Of a stretch of DNA of 8,664 nucleotides, positions 1 through 7,145 are shown piece by piece (position 1 is the stretch's first letter; each line of letters opens with the position of its first letter). Origin of the DNA: Treponema sp. (GTDB taxonomy: Bacteria; Spirochaetota; Spirochaetia; Treponematales; Breznakiellaceae); assembly GCA_009780545.1 (NCBI GenBank), contig WQZW01000043.1, positions 1 to 8,664 on the forward strand, given 5' to 3'. The notes below the pieces were generated by a model, which ran no database searches, was not told the origin of the DNA, and saw only the letters and a list, made by a program, of their open reading frames with translations. The position numbers and the translations under genes are program-made.

Positions 1-121
1 CCTCCGCCGAAATGTCCAGATCCGCGCTCCCGTCCGCCCGCAGCGACCCGCCTATTTCGGTGGCACAGGAGACCAACCCCAAAAAAACCGCCGGCAAAAG
101 CGGCCAAAGTATTTTTCCCAT
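1..121 (-). CDS. Partial lipoprotein precursor, N-terminus only; gene continues past the left edge
   Basis: Reading the minus strand from the ATG at 121 gives 40 codons without a stop before the window ends. The N-terminus is MGKILWPLLPAVFLGLVSC: one lysine, a hydrophobic core at residues 4-17, and a lipobox L16-V17-S18 before Cys19. That is a signal peptidase II site, so the protein should be lipid-anchored on the outside of the inner or outer membrane. The visible mature part (ATEIGGSLRADGSADLDISAE) is polar and unassigned, and the function is unknown. The start is supported by a good promoter just upstream (128-157) with its -10 box 6 bases from the ATG and by the textbook signal peptide; there is no Shine-Dalgarno sequence, so a leaderless mRNA is likely. 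It is divergent from the mod operon. I am fairly sure of the gene and unsure of its role. Confidence 0.8.
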   Translation of the reverse strand, partial: MGKILWPLLPAVFLGLVSCATEIGGSLRADGSADLDISAE

Positions 122-127
122 ACCGTC

Positions 128-157
128 AGTATACCCGGTTTCGACTTACCGTGTCTA
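128..157 (-). promoter_or_regulatory. Sigma70-like promoter of the lipoprotein gene, leaderless
   Basis: On the minus strand the -35 box is TAGACA (157-152), followed by an 18-base spacer and a -10 box TATACT (133-128). Each box matches consensus at 5 of 6 positions. Six bases separate the -10 box from the ATG at 121, so the predicted transcription start falls on the start codon. Confidence 0.6.
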
Positions 158-180
158 TCGTTGCGGCCACGGGTTTCGAC
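137..180. repeat. Pair of 9-bp direct repeats around the lipoprotein promoter
   Basis: GGTTTCGAC occurs at 137-145 and again at 172-180, start points 35 bases apart. The first copy lies in the spacer between the -10 and -35 boxes of the minus-strand lipoprotein promoter and the second lies upstream of its -35 box. This is a layout expected of a repressor or activator site, but no regulator is known and chance is possible. Confidence 0.3.
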
Positions 181-214
181 CATTGCGAGCGTAGCGGAGC
201 GATCCCCGAGCAAT
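181..214. repeat. Imperfect palindrome of the CATTGCGAGC intergenic type
   Basis: The stretch starts CATTGCGAGC and ends GAGCAAT, so ATTGC (182-186) can pair with GCAAT (210-214). The internal GCGTAGCGGAGCGATCC text resembles a widespread family of intergenic repeats found in many bacteria. I see only one copy here, so membership of that family is inference. It lies between the lipoprotein and mod promoters. Confidence 0.25.
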
Positions 215-243
215 TGCCTTCCGGCCGGGAACCATGCTAGAGT
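214..243 (+). promoter_or_regulatory. Possible promoter of the mod operon
   Basis: TTGCCT (214-219) and TAGAGT (238-243) are separated by 18 bases, each with 4 of 6 consensus matches. A start near 250 would give a leader of about 16 bases that just contains the Shine-Dalgarno sequence at 253-258. The match is weak, but it is the best candidate in the 144-base gap between the divergent genes. Confidence 0.35.
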
Positions 244-252
244 AACCCCAGC

Positions 253-258
253 AAGGAG
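253..258 (+). promoter_or_regulatory. Ribosome binding site that fixes the mod start
   Basis: AAGGAG lies 7 bases before the ATG at 266. This sets the mod start there rather than at the in-frame upstream ATG at 161, which would place the first 35 codons over the repeat and promoter region. It also contrasts with the three genes in this window that lack any Shine-Dalgarno sequence. Confidence 0.75.
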
Positions 259-265
259 ACAACCG

Positions 266-2794
266 ATGCCCAAAGGCAACGACGGCCGTAGCGGACGCAG
301 GGACATAGACGCCTACACCCACGACGAACACGACCGGGCCAACATTCCGCCGGTGGGCATGGCACGGTTCGACACCGAGGAAAACCGGGAGGGGAAATAC
401 CGGTACGACCCGCACCTGGAACCGGCCCTGCAATGGGCGGGCAAAACCGAGGGCGCATCCTTTGCCGTGCCGACCTCGTCCATCCACATCCACGAAAGCA
501 TAAAACCCCACAAGATAATCCGCTCCGTGCAGGCCGGGGACGATGGCCCGGACGCTCCGCAGGGCTGGCTTTTCGAGTCGGACACAGAACGGGCCGAACG
601 CCGCAACAAAGCCCTCGAATTCTACGAGCACAAGGACAAATGGACGAACCGACTTATCGCCGGGGACAGCCTGGTGATCATGAACTCGCTTTTGGAAAAA
701 GAGGGAATGGCCGGCCAGGTGCAGACGGTGTACGTCGATCCACCCTACGGAATCAAATACGGTTCCAACTTCCAGCCCTTCGTCAACAAGCGGGACGTGA
801 AGGACAAAAAGGACGAAGATCTGTCGTCCGAGCCTGAGACGATAAAGGCGTTTCGGGACACGTGGGAACTGGGGATACATTCGTACCTGACCTATCTGCG
901 GGACAGGCTGCTTCTGGCGAAGGAACTGCTGTCCGATACCGGCAGCGTCTTCGTGCAGATCAGCGACGAGAACGTCCATCTGGTGCGCTGCCTGTGCGAC
1001 GAGGTTTTTGGTGCGGAGAATTTTGTAAGCATGATTACCTTTAGAAAAACAGGGAGCATCGCATCAAATACGATTGGTGTTATTGCTGATTATCTTGTAA
1101 TGTATGCTAAGAAAATTGACACATTAAAATTCAATAAATTGTACTATAAAAAATCATCAAATATAGATAGTCAATACAACAAATTACTGTTACCTGATGG
1201 TAACATGAGAAATCTTTCAATGGAAGAAAAGGATGATATTACAAAAGTCCCTAAAGGTGCAAAGCTATTTCAAGCAACATCATTACAATCTGATGGGCGT
1301 GTAGATACTACCGATTATTCTTTTACTTTTAAGGGAAAAACATATGAACCTAATGCAAAAAGCCATTGGAAAACATCTATTGATGGACTTCATAAATTAG
1401 CAAATGAAGGGCGAATAACAGAGAGCGGGAATACTATCCGCTATATAAGATTTTTCGATGATTTTCCATATAATGAGTACACTAATCTTTGGCATGACAC
1501 ATATGGTGCGGCTGATATGAGGTATGTTGTAGAAACATCTACCTACGTCATCCAACGCTGTATCCTCATGACCACCGATCCCGGCGATCTCGTGCTGGAC
1601 ATCACCTGCGGGAGCGGAACCACGGCCTACGTTGCCGAGCAGTGGGGCCGCCGCTGGATAACCTGCGACACTTCCCGCATCGCCGTAACCCTTGCCAAAA
1701 AGCGGCTTATGACGGCGGTTTTCGACTATTACAAACTCGCCCGCCCGGAACAGGGAGTCGCGGGCGGCTTTGTCTACAAAACCGTTCCGCACGTTACGTT
1801 GAAGTCCATCGCGAACAACGAGCCGCCGGAACACGAAACGCTGTACGACCAGCCGGAAACCGAAAAGCGGAAAGTCCGCATTTCCGGCCCCTTCACCGTG
1901 GAAGCCCTTCCCGCCCCCGTGGTAAGACCGCTTGAAAACGACGACGAAAGTCCCGCGCCGTTCTTCCACGAAAACTCCGCAAAAAAACAGTCCGACTGGA
2001 TGGAGCAGCTAAAGGCAACCGGCATACTGGTCAGGGGCGGGAACAGAATCGGTTTTTCCAGAATAGAGACTTCGGAGGGAACAAGGTTTTTGCACGCCTC
2101 GGCGGAAACGACCGACAAGCGCGCCGCCGCAATCTGCTTCGCCGGGGAAAACCGCACCCTCGACGTCCGTATGGTAAAACAGGCGTTGGACGAAGCCGAA
2201 AATCTTAGGCCGGCCCCCGCTCTCATCATTTTCGCGGCCTTTCAGTTTGATCCCACCGCGGCAAAAAATATCGACGAAACAAAATGGCCCGGAGTTGTTT
2301 TGCTTAAAGTCCAGATGAACCCCGACCTGATGACCGGCGATCTTAAAAAGAAAATTTCCACGGATCAAAGTTTCTGGCTTATCGGACAGCCGGACGTGGA
2401 ACTGGCCAAAATCGAAAAAGGTACCGATGCGGGCAAATACGTAGTCAGTGTGAACGGTTTCGACTATTACGATATAAAGCAAGGGATTGTCAATTCCGGC
2501 GGGGTCGACAAAATAGCCATGTGGATGCTGGATACCGATTACGACGGAATGTGCATCGAACCGCGGCAGGTGTTTTTCCCGATGGAAGGAAAAAACGAAG
2601 GCTGGGACCGATTGGCAAAAACCTTAAAGGCGGAAATCAACGGCGACCTTATCGAAAAATACCGCGGCCGCGAATCCCTGCCCTTCGCCGTAAAAGACAA
2701 TACCGTTATCGCCGTCAAGATCGTGGACGACCGTGGGATAGAAAGCCTGAAGGTAATTCCCATCGCCGCCGACGCAGGTGGCACACATGGCTAA
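266..2794 (+). CDS. mod: Type III restriction-modification DNA methyltransferase, Mod subunit
   Basis: This 842-residue protein should transfer methyl groups from S-adenosylmethionine to adenine at a short asymmetric DNA site, protecting host DNA and giving site specificity to the Mod-Res complex. The order is that of beta-class enzymes. The N-terminal part contains YDPHLEPALQWAGK and HIHESIKPHKI. Catalytic motif IV, DPPYG, is at residues 158-162. A target-recognition segment spans about residues 252-425. The SAM-binding motif I is DITCGSG at 445-451, followed by TTAYVAEQWGRRWIT. It lacks the usual Phe of FxGxG, but I recall this TCGSG form as normal for large Mods of this subfamily. The remaining ~350 residues are a C-terminal extension without a motif I can name. 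The segment 1021-1540 is AT-rich and looks transferred. No simple-sequence repeat suggests phase variation. The stop overlaps the next gene by 8 bases. Function is secure; the target sequence cannot be read from the protein. Confidence 0.93.
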   Translation: MPKGNDGRSGRRDIDAYTHDEHDRANIPPVGMARFDTEENREGKYRYDPHLEPALQWAGKTEGASFAVPTSSIHIHESIKPHKIIRSVQAGDDGPDAPQGWLFESDTERAERRNKALEFYEHKDKWTNRLIAGDSLVIMNSLLEKEGMAGQVQTVYVDPPYGIKYGSNFQPFVNKRDVKDKKDEDLSSEPETIKAFRDTWELGIHSYLTYLRDRLLLAKELLSDTGSVFVQISDENVHLVRCLCDEVFGAENFVSMITFRKTGSIASNTIGVIADYLVMYAKKIDTLKFNKLYYKKSSNIDSQYNKLLLPDGNMRNLSMEEKDDITKVPKGAKLFQATSLQSDGRVDTTDYSFTFKGKTYEPNAKSHWKTSIDGLHKLANEGRITESGNTIRYIRFFDDFPYNEYTNLWHDTYGAADMRYVVETSTYVIQRCILMTTDPGDLVLDITCGSGTTAYVAEQWGRRWITCDTSRIAVTLAKKRLMTAVFDYYKLARPEQGVAGGFVYKTVPHVTLKSIANNEPPEHETLYDQPETEKRKVRISGPFTVEALPAPVVRPLENDDESPAPFFHENSAKKQSDWMEQLKATGILVRGGNRIGFSRIETSEGTRFLHASAETTDKRAAAICFAGENRTLDVRMVKQALDEAENLRPAPALIIFAAFQFDPTAAKNIDETKWPGVVLLKVQMNPDLMTGDLKKKISTDQSFWLIGQPDVELAKIEKGTDAGKYVVSVNGFDYYDIKQGIVNSGGVDKIAMWMLDTDYDGMCIEPRQVFFPMEGKNEGWDRLAKTLKAEINGDLIEKYRGRESLPFAVKDNTVIAVKIVDDRGIESLKVIPIAADAGGTHG
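1021..1540 (+). other. AT-rich target-recognition module inside mod, probably exchanged by recombination
   Basis: By hand count this block has 169 G or C in 520 bases, about 32%. The 120 bases before it (901-1020) have 60%, and lines 1561-1620 and 1621-1680 have 62% and 67%. The edges are sharp, near 1020 and near 1540. The block encodes about residues 252-425, between the catalytic DPPYG motif with its following segments and SAM motif I, which is where the target-recognition domain of beta-class Mods lies. The reading frame is intact. Recombinational swapping of this domain is known for type III Mods; that it happened here is inferred from composition. Confidence 0.7.
2787..2794 (+). other. 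8-base gene overlap ATGGCTAA, mod to DUF1016 gene
   Basis: The ATG of the second gene begins 5 bases before the TAA of mod. Only a weak purine-rich sequence (AGGTGG, 2776-2781) precedes it, so translation probably depends on ribosomes finishing mod. A GTG at 2778 is in frame and is a less likely start. Confidence 0.6.
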
Positions 2795-3860
2795 AAAAGC
2801 CGAAGGCAAAATCACACGGGCAAAACAGGACAAACAATTTTTTACGGAAATCTCCGTCCTGCTGAACACCGCCAGGGAAACCTCCTACAGGGCCGTCAAT
2901 ACGGTGATGGTACAGACGAACTGGCAGATCGGCAAACGGATCGTCGAGCATGAACAGAAGGGACAAAGCCGCGCCGATTACGGGGAATACCTTATCGTAA
3001 AATTATCACGTTATCTAACCGATATGCTGGGCAGGGGATTTTCCGAAGCGAACATCAGAAACTTCAGGCAGTTTTACCTTAGTTTTCCCAACGGGCTTGA
3101 ATTCGCTAGTTCCGATCTAGCGAATCTAGAAAATTTGACCTGGTCGCATTGGTGCGTGATAATGCGTATCGAAAATACCGCCGAAAAAAACTACTACATA
3201 ACCGAATCCAGCGAACAGAACTGGCAGGTAAAAATTCTGGAACGGAATATCAGAAGCGGCTATTATCGCAGACTGCTTTCCACGCAAAAAAGATCGGCGG
3301 TTTCGGCAGGCAAAATCGTTAAGAAAAAAGAAAAAACGCTGGATTTCATAAAAGATCCTTACATATTGGAATTTCTTGATGTCCCCGAAGATATGACAGG
3401 GAAAGAAACGAAACTGGAAAAAACCATAATCAGCAACCTTCAAAGTTTCCTTCTTGAACTTGGCAAGGGTTTTTCCTTCGTTGCCCGCCAAATGCGGATC
3501 AGCACGGAAACTTCCCATTTTTACATCGACCTCGTTTTTTATAATTATTTGATGAAATGTTTTGTCGTGATAGACTTGAAAACATCCAAACTCAAACATC
3601 AGGATGTAGGACAAATGGAAATGTATGTCCGAATGTTTGACGAGCTGAAACGAGGGGAAGACGACAACCCGACGCTGGGAATAATTCTTTGCACTGAAAA
3701 AGATGAAACTATCGTTAAGTATTCGGTGCTGAGCGAAAGCAAGCAAATTTTTGCGTCAAAGTACAAAACGATTCTGCCTACGGAAAAACAGCTTGCGGCA
3801 ATGATAGAAAAGAAAAACGCAAAACTGTTGCGGGACGGTTCGGGTAAAACAAATGGCTAA
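2787..3860 (+). CDS. DUF1016/YhcG-family PD-(D/E)XK nuclease-domain protein
   Basis: The 357-residue protein has the two-part form of the YhcG (DUF1016) family. The N-terminal half, roughly residues 15-165, includes the typical TNWQIGKRIVE, RGFSEANIRNFRQFY and LTWSHW stretches, probably for binding DNA or partners. The C-terminal half, roughly 185-335, carries a PD-(D/E)XK-like core: Glu211, Asp248 in FYIDLVFY, and Asp263-Leu-Lys265 in VVIDLK, followed by HQDVGQMEMYVRMFDELKRG, the family signature. These residues predict metal-dependent nuclease activity. The gene overlaps mod upstream and res downstream by 8 bases each, so it is made with the restriction system. DUF1016 genes are often seen in restriction-modification and defence loci, but their role is not settled; a helper nuclease or a recruited passenger are both possible. 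The C-terminal half is AT-rich (about 39% GC over 3301-3660). Family assignment is firm, activity is inferred. Confidence 0.88.
   Translation: MAKKAEGKITRAKQDKQFFTEISVLLNTARETSYRAVNTVMVQTNWQIGKRIVEHEQKGQSRADYGEYLIVKLSRYLTDMLGRGFSEANIRNFRQFYLSFPNGLEFASSDLANLENLTWSHWCVIMRIENTAEKNYYITESSEQNWQVKILERNIRSGYYRRLLSTQKRSAVSAGKIVKKKEKTLDFIKDPYILEFLDVPEDMTGKETKLEKTIISNLQSFLLELGKGFSFVARQMRISTETSHFYIDLVFYNYLMKCFVVIDLKTSKLKHQDVGQMEMYVRMFDELKRGEDDNPTLGIILCTEKDETIVKYSVLSESKQIFASKYKTILPTEKQLAAMIEKKNAKLLRDGSGKTNG
3101..3125. repeat. Perfect 9-bp inverted repeat inside the DUF1016 gene
   Basis: ATTCGCTAG (3101-3109) and CTAGCGAAT (3117-3125) are exact inverse complements separated by 7 bases. The segment encodes part of EFASSDLANLENL in the N-terminal domain, just before LTWSHW. 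It could be a chance palindrome, a trace of a small inserted palindrome, or a protein-binding site. Confidence 0.5.
3853..3860 (+). other. 8-base gene overlap ATGGCTAA, DUF1016 gene to res
   Basis: The same eight bases as at 2787-2794 join these two genes: ATG of res and TAA of the nuclease gene. No convincing Shine-Dalgarno sequence precedes it, which points to translational coupling. Confidence 0.6.
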
Positions 3861-6588
3861 AACAATCGACCGCCTCATCATCAACTCCCCCTACGAAGAA
3901 CCGAAGGAACATTGGAAATACGATGAAAACACCCAATCCTTTGATCGTATCGCGGGCCGCAGATCGGCGGGCTACATTATCGCGGGGCAGGGAGGAAACC
4001 GAGACGAAGACCTGGGCGAATTCAGGCAGATACCGCTGGTAAACGAAATACGGCAACGGGTAAAGGCGTGGCGGGAAAACAATTATCCCGGAATTACCGG
4101 TGTTACCCGAAAACTGCTGGAACATTGGCACACAAAAGAAGCCCGCCGCTATCCGTTTTTCTTTTGCCAGTTGGACGCAATCGAAACGATCATCTGGCTC
4201 ACCGAAGCTCCCGATGCGGAAAAGGCCGGGGTGGAAATCAAGGGAGACGGCGGGGCGTTCAGACGTATATGCACCAAGCTTTGCACCGGCGGCGGGAAAA
4301 CAACCGTAATGGCTATGCTCATCGCCTGGCAGGTATGCAACAAAGTTTCCTACACGCAGGATAACCGGTTCTCAAAAAACATTTTCATTGTTACGCCGGG
4401 GATTACCGTGCGAAATCGTTTGCAGGTTTTGCAGACGGGTGGCGGGAATAATTATTACATCGAGTTTAACGTCGTGCCGCCTTCGCTGTACGATAAACTG
4501 CATCAAGGAAAAGTCGTTATCAGCAATTGGCAGATGCTTGCATGGGACGACGAGGATGCCCTGCGGAAAAGGAAATCGGTGGACAAGCGGGGCCCCAAAA
4601 GTAACGAGGCCTACGCCCGCCAGGTTTTGGGCGCAATCTCGAAAACCGGGGATATTCTTGTTATCAACGATGAAGCTCATCACGCATGGCGGCGGAATCC
4701 GGAGACAAAGGAAAAACTGTCGGGCCTTGACAAGGATGCCGAAAGGCAGGCGACGGTCTGGGTAAGCGGCCTTGACCGTATTCATTCTGCCAGAATCATT
4801 GCCGCCTGCTATGATTTTTCCGCAACGCCCTTTGCGCCGTCCGGCAAGAAAAACGATTCGGAAGCGCTTTTTACATGGATAGTCAGCGACTTCGGCCTTA
4901 ACGACGGCATCGAATCCGGGCTTGTGAAAACGCCCCGCGTCGTGGTTCGGGACGACAACGTGCCCGATGCAAAAACATTTCGCTCAAAACTTTACCATAT
5001 TTACATGGACGACACAGTCAGGGATAATATCGCCGGCAGCGCGGAACCGGAAACGCCGCTTCCCGATCTTGTCATTCAGGCGTACAACCTGCTGGCGGCG
5101 GATTGGCTTGAAAAATACAAAGAGTGGCAGGCGGCAAATGCCGATGTTCCGCCTGTCATGATAACCGTGGCGAACCGCACCGAAACGGCGGCCCGCATAG
5201 AATATGCGTTCAAGCACGGGCATATCCACGCCGACGAGCTGAGCGGAACGGAGCGCCTGCTCCGCATCGATTCAAAGATACTGGAAAAAGCGGAGGAAGA
5301 AAATGTTTCCGCCAAAGACCATACGGCATTGCTGCGGGAAACGGTAAACACGGTCGGGCAGGCGGGAAAAGCCGGCGGACAAATCCGCAACGTGATTTCC
5401 GTCGGCATGCTCACCGAAGGATGGGACGCAAAAACCGTAACGCATATTATGGGACTGCGGGCATTTTCCAGCCAGCTTCTGTGCGAACAGGTTATCGGGC
5501 GGGGACTTCGCCGTTCGTCCTACGAGATCGGGGAAAACGGTTTGTATTCCCCCGAATATGTAAATATTTTTGGCATTCCGTTTTCTTTTCTGCCCTATGA
5601 AGGTTCGGGCGGCGAAGAGGAAAAAGGCCGCCCAAAATATCCGGTACAGGTAAATCCCGACAAGGCCGAATATGAAATCACTTGGCCGAATATCGTACGC
5701 ATCGATCATGAACTAAATCCGCGCCTGCATGTCGCTATCGACACAATTGAACCGCTCGTTCTTGATGCCTCCACGACCCGCTTAAGTGCCGACGTCGCGC
5801 CGTTTATCGACGGGAAACCGGACCTGACAAAATGTACGCACATCGATCTTGAGAGACTGGAAAAGCACTTGAGGATGCAGGAAATTATTTTCAGGACTTC
5901 CGCCCGTGTCTACGAAGCCATGCAGTCAAGCTGGAAAGAAAAAGGTACGCCGTATGCGCTGCTCGGACAGGTGTTTCGTTGGGTCGAACGCTACCTTGAA
6001 TCCGGCAGGATACTAATCGAACCGACAGCGTTTGCCGGCAACGATCCGCTAAAAAGAAAAATCATGTACATGCTCAACATGAACCAAATCGTCAATCATC
6101 TGTGGAAGTTTATCGAATGCCGGACGGCTATGCGGCTTGTGCCGCATTTCAATCCCGCAAAAAAAATCCGTTCGACGGGCGATATGCCGACTTGGTGGAC
6201 TTTGAAACACCGCGAACCGCTTGAAAAATCGCACATCGGCCATTGCGTGTTCGACAGCGCATGGGAAGCCACCGAGGCTTACAAAATAGAGAAAAATCAC
6301 GCCGTAACGGCATTTGCCAAAAACGATCACCTTGGGTTCGGTATCCTGTACACCTACGCGGGCATTCCGCATTATTACTACCCCGACTTTTTAATCAAAC
6401 TGAATAACGGCAAAACGCTGGTGCTGGAAGTCAAGGGACAGGACAGCCCGCAGGAAAAGGAAAAACGCCGCACCCTTGACGAGTGGGTGGAAACGGTGAA
6501 CGCCATAAAGGAATACGGTGAATGGGGATGCGCTACTTCTTTTAACATCGCCGATGTTGACGGTATTATTGAAGGGCATTGTCGCTAG
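3853..6588 (+). CDS. res: Type III restriction enzyme, Res helicase-endonuclease subunit
   Basis: This 911-residue protein is the ATP-driven motor and cutter of the system. It works with Mod and cleaves DNA whose sites lack methylation. Superfamily 2 helicase motifs run in order: Walker A CTGGGKTT at residues 144-151, TPGITVRNRL (Ia), DEAHH at 273-277 (II), SATP at 323-326 (III), EGWD at 522-525 (V) and QVIGRGLRR at 546-554 (VI). The C-terminal nuclease has YPDFL with Asp845 and LVLEVKG with Glu859 and Lys861, the PD...ExK pattern of type III Res subunits. The N-terminal IINSPYEEPKEHW resembles the Res group that I recall being named after BPTD_3080. All catalytic motifs are present and the frame is open, so it looks functional. 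It follows the nuclease gene by an 8-base overlap and is the last gene of the operon, ending before a hairpin. Confidence 0.94.
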   Translation: MAKTIDRLIINSPYEEPKEHWKYDENTQSFDRIAGRRSAGYIIAGQGGNRDEDLGEFRQIPLVNEIRQRVKAWRENNYPGITGVTRKLLEHWHTKEARRYPFFFCQLDAIETIIWLTEAPDAEKAGVEIKGDGGAFRRICTKLCTGGGKTTVMAMLIAWQVCNKVSYTQDNRFSKNIFIVTPGITVRNRLQVLQTGGGNNYYIEFNVVPPSLYDKLHQGKVVISNWQMLAWDDEDALRKRKSVDKRGPKSNEAYARQVLGAISKTGDILVINDEAHHAWRRNPETKEKLSGLDKDAERQATVWVSGLDRIHSARIIAACYDFSATPFAPSGKKNDSEALFTWIVSDFGLNDGIESGLVKTPRVVVRDDNVPDAKTFRSKLYHIYMDDTVRDNIAGSAEPETPLPDLVIQAYNLLAADWLEKYKEWQAANADVPPVMITVANRTETAARIEYAFKHGHIHADELSGTERLLRIDSKILEKAEEENVSAKDHTALLRETVNTVGQAGKAGGQIRNVISVGMLTEGWDAKTVTHIMGLRAFSSQLLCEQVIGRGLRRSSYEIGENGLYSPEYVNIFGIPFSFLPYEGSGGEEEKGRPKYPVQVNPDKAEYEITWPNIVRIDHELNPRLHVAIDTIEPLVLDASTTRLSADVAPFIDGKPDLTKCTHIDLERLEKHLRMQEIIFRTSARVYEAMQSSWKEKGTPYALLGQVFRWVERYLESGRILIEPTAFAGNDPLKRKIMYMLNMNQIVNHLWKFIECRTAMRLVPHFNPAKKIRSTGDMPTWWTLKHREPLEKSHIGHCVFDSAWEATEAYKIEKNHAVTAFAKNDHLGFGILYTYAGIPHYYYPDFLIKLNNGKTLVLEVKGQDSPQEKEKRRTLDEWVETVNAIKEYGEWGCATSFNIADVDGIIEGHCR

Positions 6589-6590
6589 GA

Positions 6591-6617
6591 AACCGCCGAT
6601 CTACGAAAACGGCGGTT
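6591..6617. terminator. Hairpin between the convergent res and GyrI-like genes
   Basis: AACCGCCG (6591-6598) and CGGCGGTT (6610-6617) form a perfect 8-bp stem with an 11-base loop. The hairpin begins 3 bases after the res stop and lies 13 bases beyond the stop of the minus-strand gene. There is no T-run on the plus side and only TTT on the minus side, so a shared, modest bidirectional terminator is the likely role. Confidence 0.5.
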
Positions 6618-6629
6618 CCCGACAAACCC

Positions 6630-7127
6630 CTATTCCAGAAAAAAGCAGATGTCGAGAATTACGTTCCCCTTTTCGTCCGGCACGACAAAACGGGGATGGC
6701 CGTAACGCTCGAAACAATAATCGCCGGCCAGCTTATGGCCCTCGCCGACAAGCCTTTTCGCGCATTCCTCCTCGCGCATAAAAAGCTCCCGTTCGTTGCC
6801 GTACAGCCAGCACACGCCGAGTTCCCGCTCCGGAAAATCAAGGCTCGTAAAACCTGCCGGCACCTCGGTTCCCGGCGGCACGAAACGCCCGATCCGGTAC
6901 TCGAACATTCCGCCGTTCCCGCACATCAGGCCGACAGGCGATTCCTCGTCTTCCCAACCGGCCTTTTTCACGACCTTTTTTGCGATGACGTCGAACCACT
7001 CCTTGGAAATCCACTCGTGCCACAACGCTCCGAAATGCCCGTCCACCCGATCCGCGTCGGTGTACCGCTTCCCGACAAACCGCATCGCCGGCATGCTCTG
7101 CCGGTACGACTTCACGATCTCGACCAT
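6630..7127 (-). CDS. Stand-alone GyrI-like / AraC effector-binding domain protein
   Basis: The 165-residue protein has no DNA-binding domain, membrane segment or signal peptide. It covers one GyrI-like (AraC_E_bind, SOUL-like fold) small-molecule-binding domain. The N-terminal strand and helix are MPAMRFVGKRYTDADRVDGHFGALWHEW. A middle part reads PVGLMCGNGGMFEYRIGRFVPPGTEVPAGFTSLDFPE. A late GHKLAGDYCFERY is followed by VPDEKGNVILDICFFLE, the usual family ending. Free-standing members bind small or hydrophobic molecules, and some inhibit gyrase or hydrolyse reactive compounds; which applies here cannot be said. The start at 7127 is fixed by GGAGGT 5 bases upstream. It converges with res and is divergent from the GH130 gene. 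The family is well supported, the ligand unknown. Confidence 0.8.
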   Translation of the reverse strand: MVEIVKSYRQSMPAMRFVGKRYTDADRVDGHFGALWHEWISKEWFDVIAKKVVKKAGWEDEESPVGLMCGNGGMFEYRIGRFVPPGTEVPAGFTSLDFPERELGVCWLYGNERELFMREEECAKRLVGEGHKLAGDYCFERYGHPRFVVPDEKGNVILDICFFLE

Positions 7128-7132
7128 TTGAT

Positions 7133-7138
7133 ACCTCC
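7133..7138 (-). promoter_or_regulatory. Ribosome binding site of the GyrI-like gene
   Basis: On the minus strand GGAGGT lies 5 bases before the ATG at 7127. It is the strongest Shine-Dalgarno sequence in the window and confirms the start. Confidence 0.75.
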
Positions 7139-7145
7139 GTTAACA

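Noticed and set aside
161..265. 35-codon upstream extension of mod from the ATG at 161
   Set aside because: It covers the repeat and promoter region, has no family similarity, and the ATG at 266 has a proper Shine-Dalgarno sequence.
52..306. 84-residue minus-strand frame across the lipoprotein and mod upstream region
   Set aside because: It overlaps the better supported lipoprotein start in another frame and crosses both promoters.
155..979. 274-residue open frame on the minus strand opposite mod
   Set aside because: It lies antisense to the N-terminal part of Mod, has no ribosome binding site or recognisable domain, and is explained by high GC in the third codon position of mod.
1981..1987. 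Run of seven A in mod as a phase-variation tract
   Set aside because: It is short, in the C-terminal extension, and encodes Lys-Lys; phase-variable mod genes normally carry longer tandem repeats near the 5-prime end.
3126..3746. 206-residue minus-strand frame opposite the DUF1016 gene
   Set aside because: Antisense to conserved DUF1016 motifs; its Phe-rich composition mirrors the Lys codons of the sense strand.
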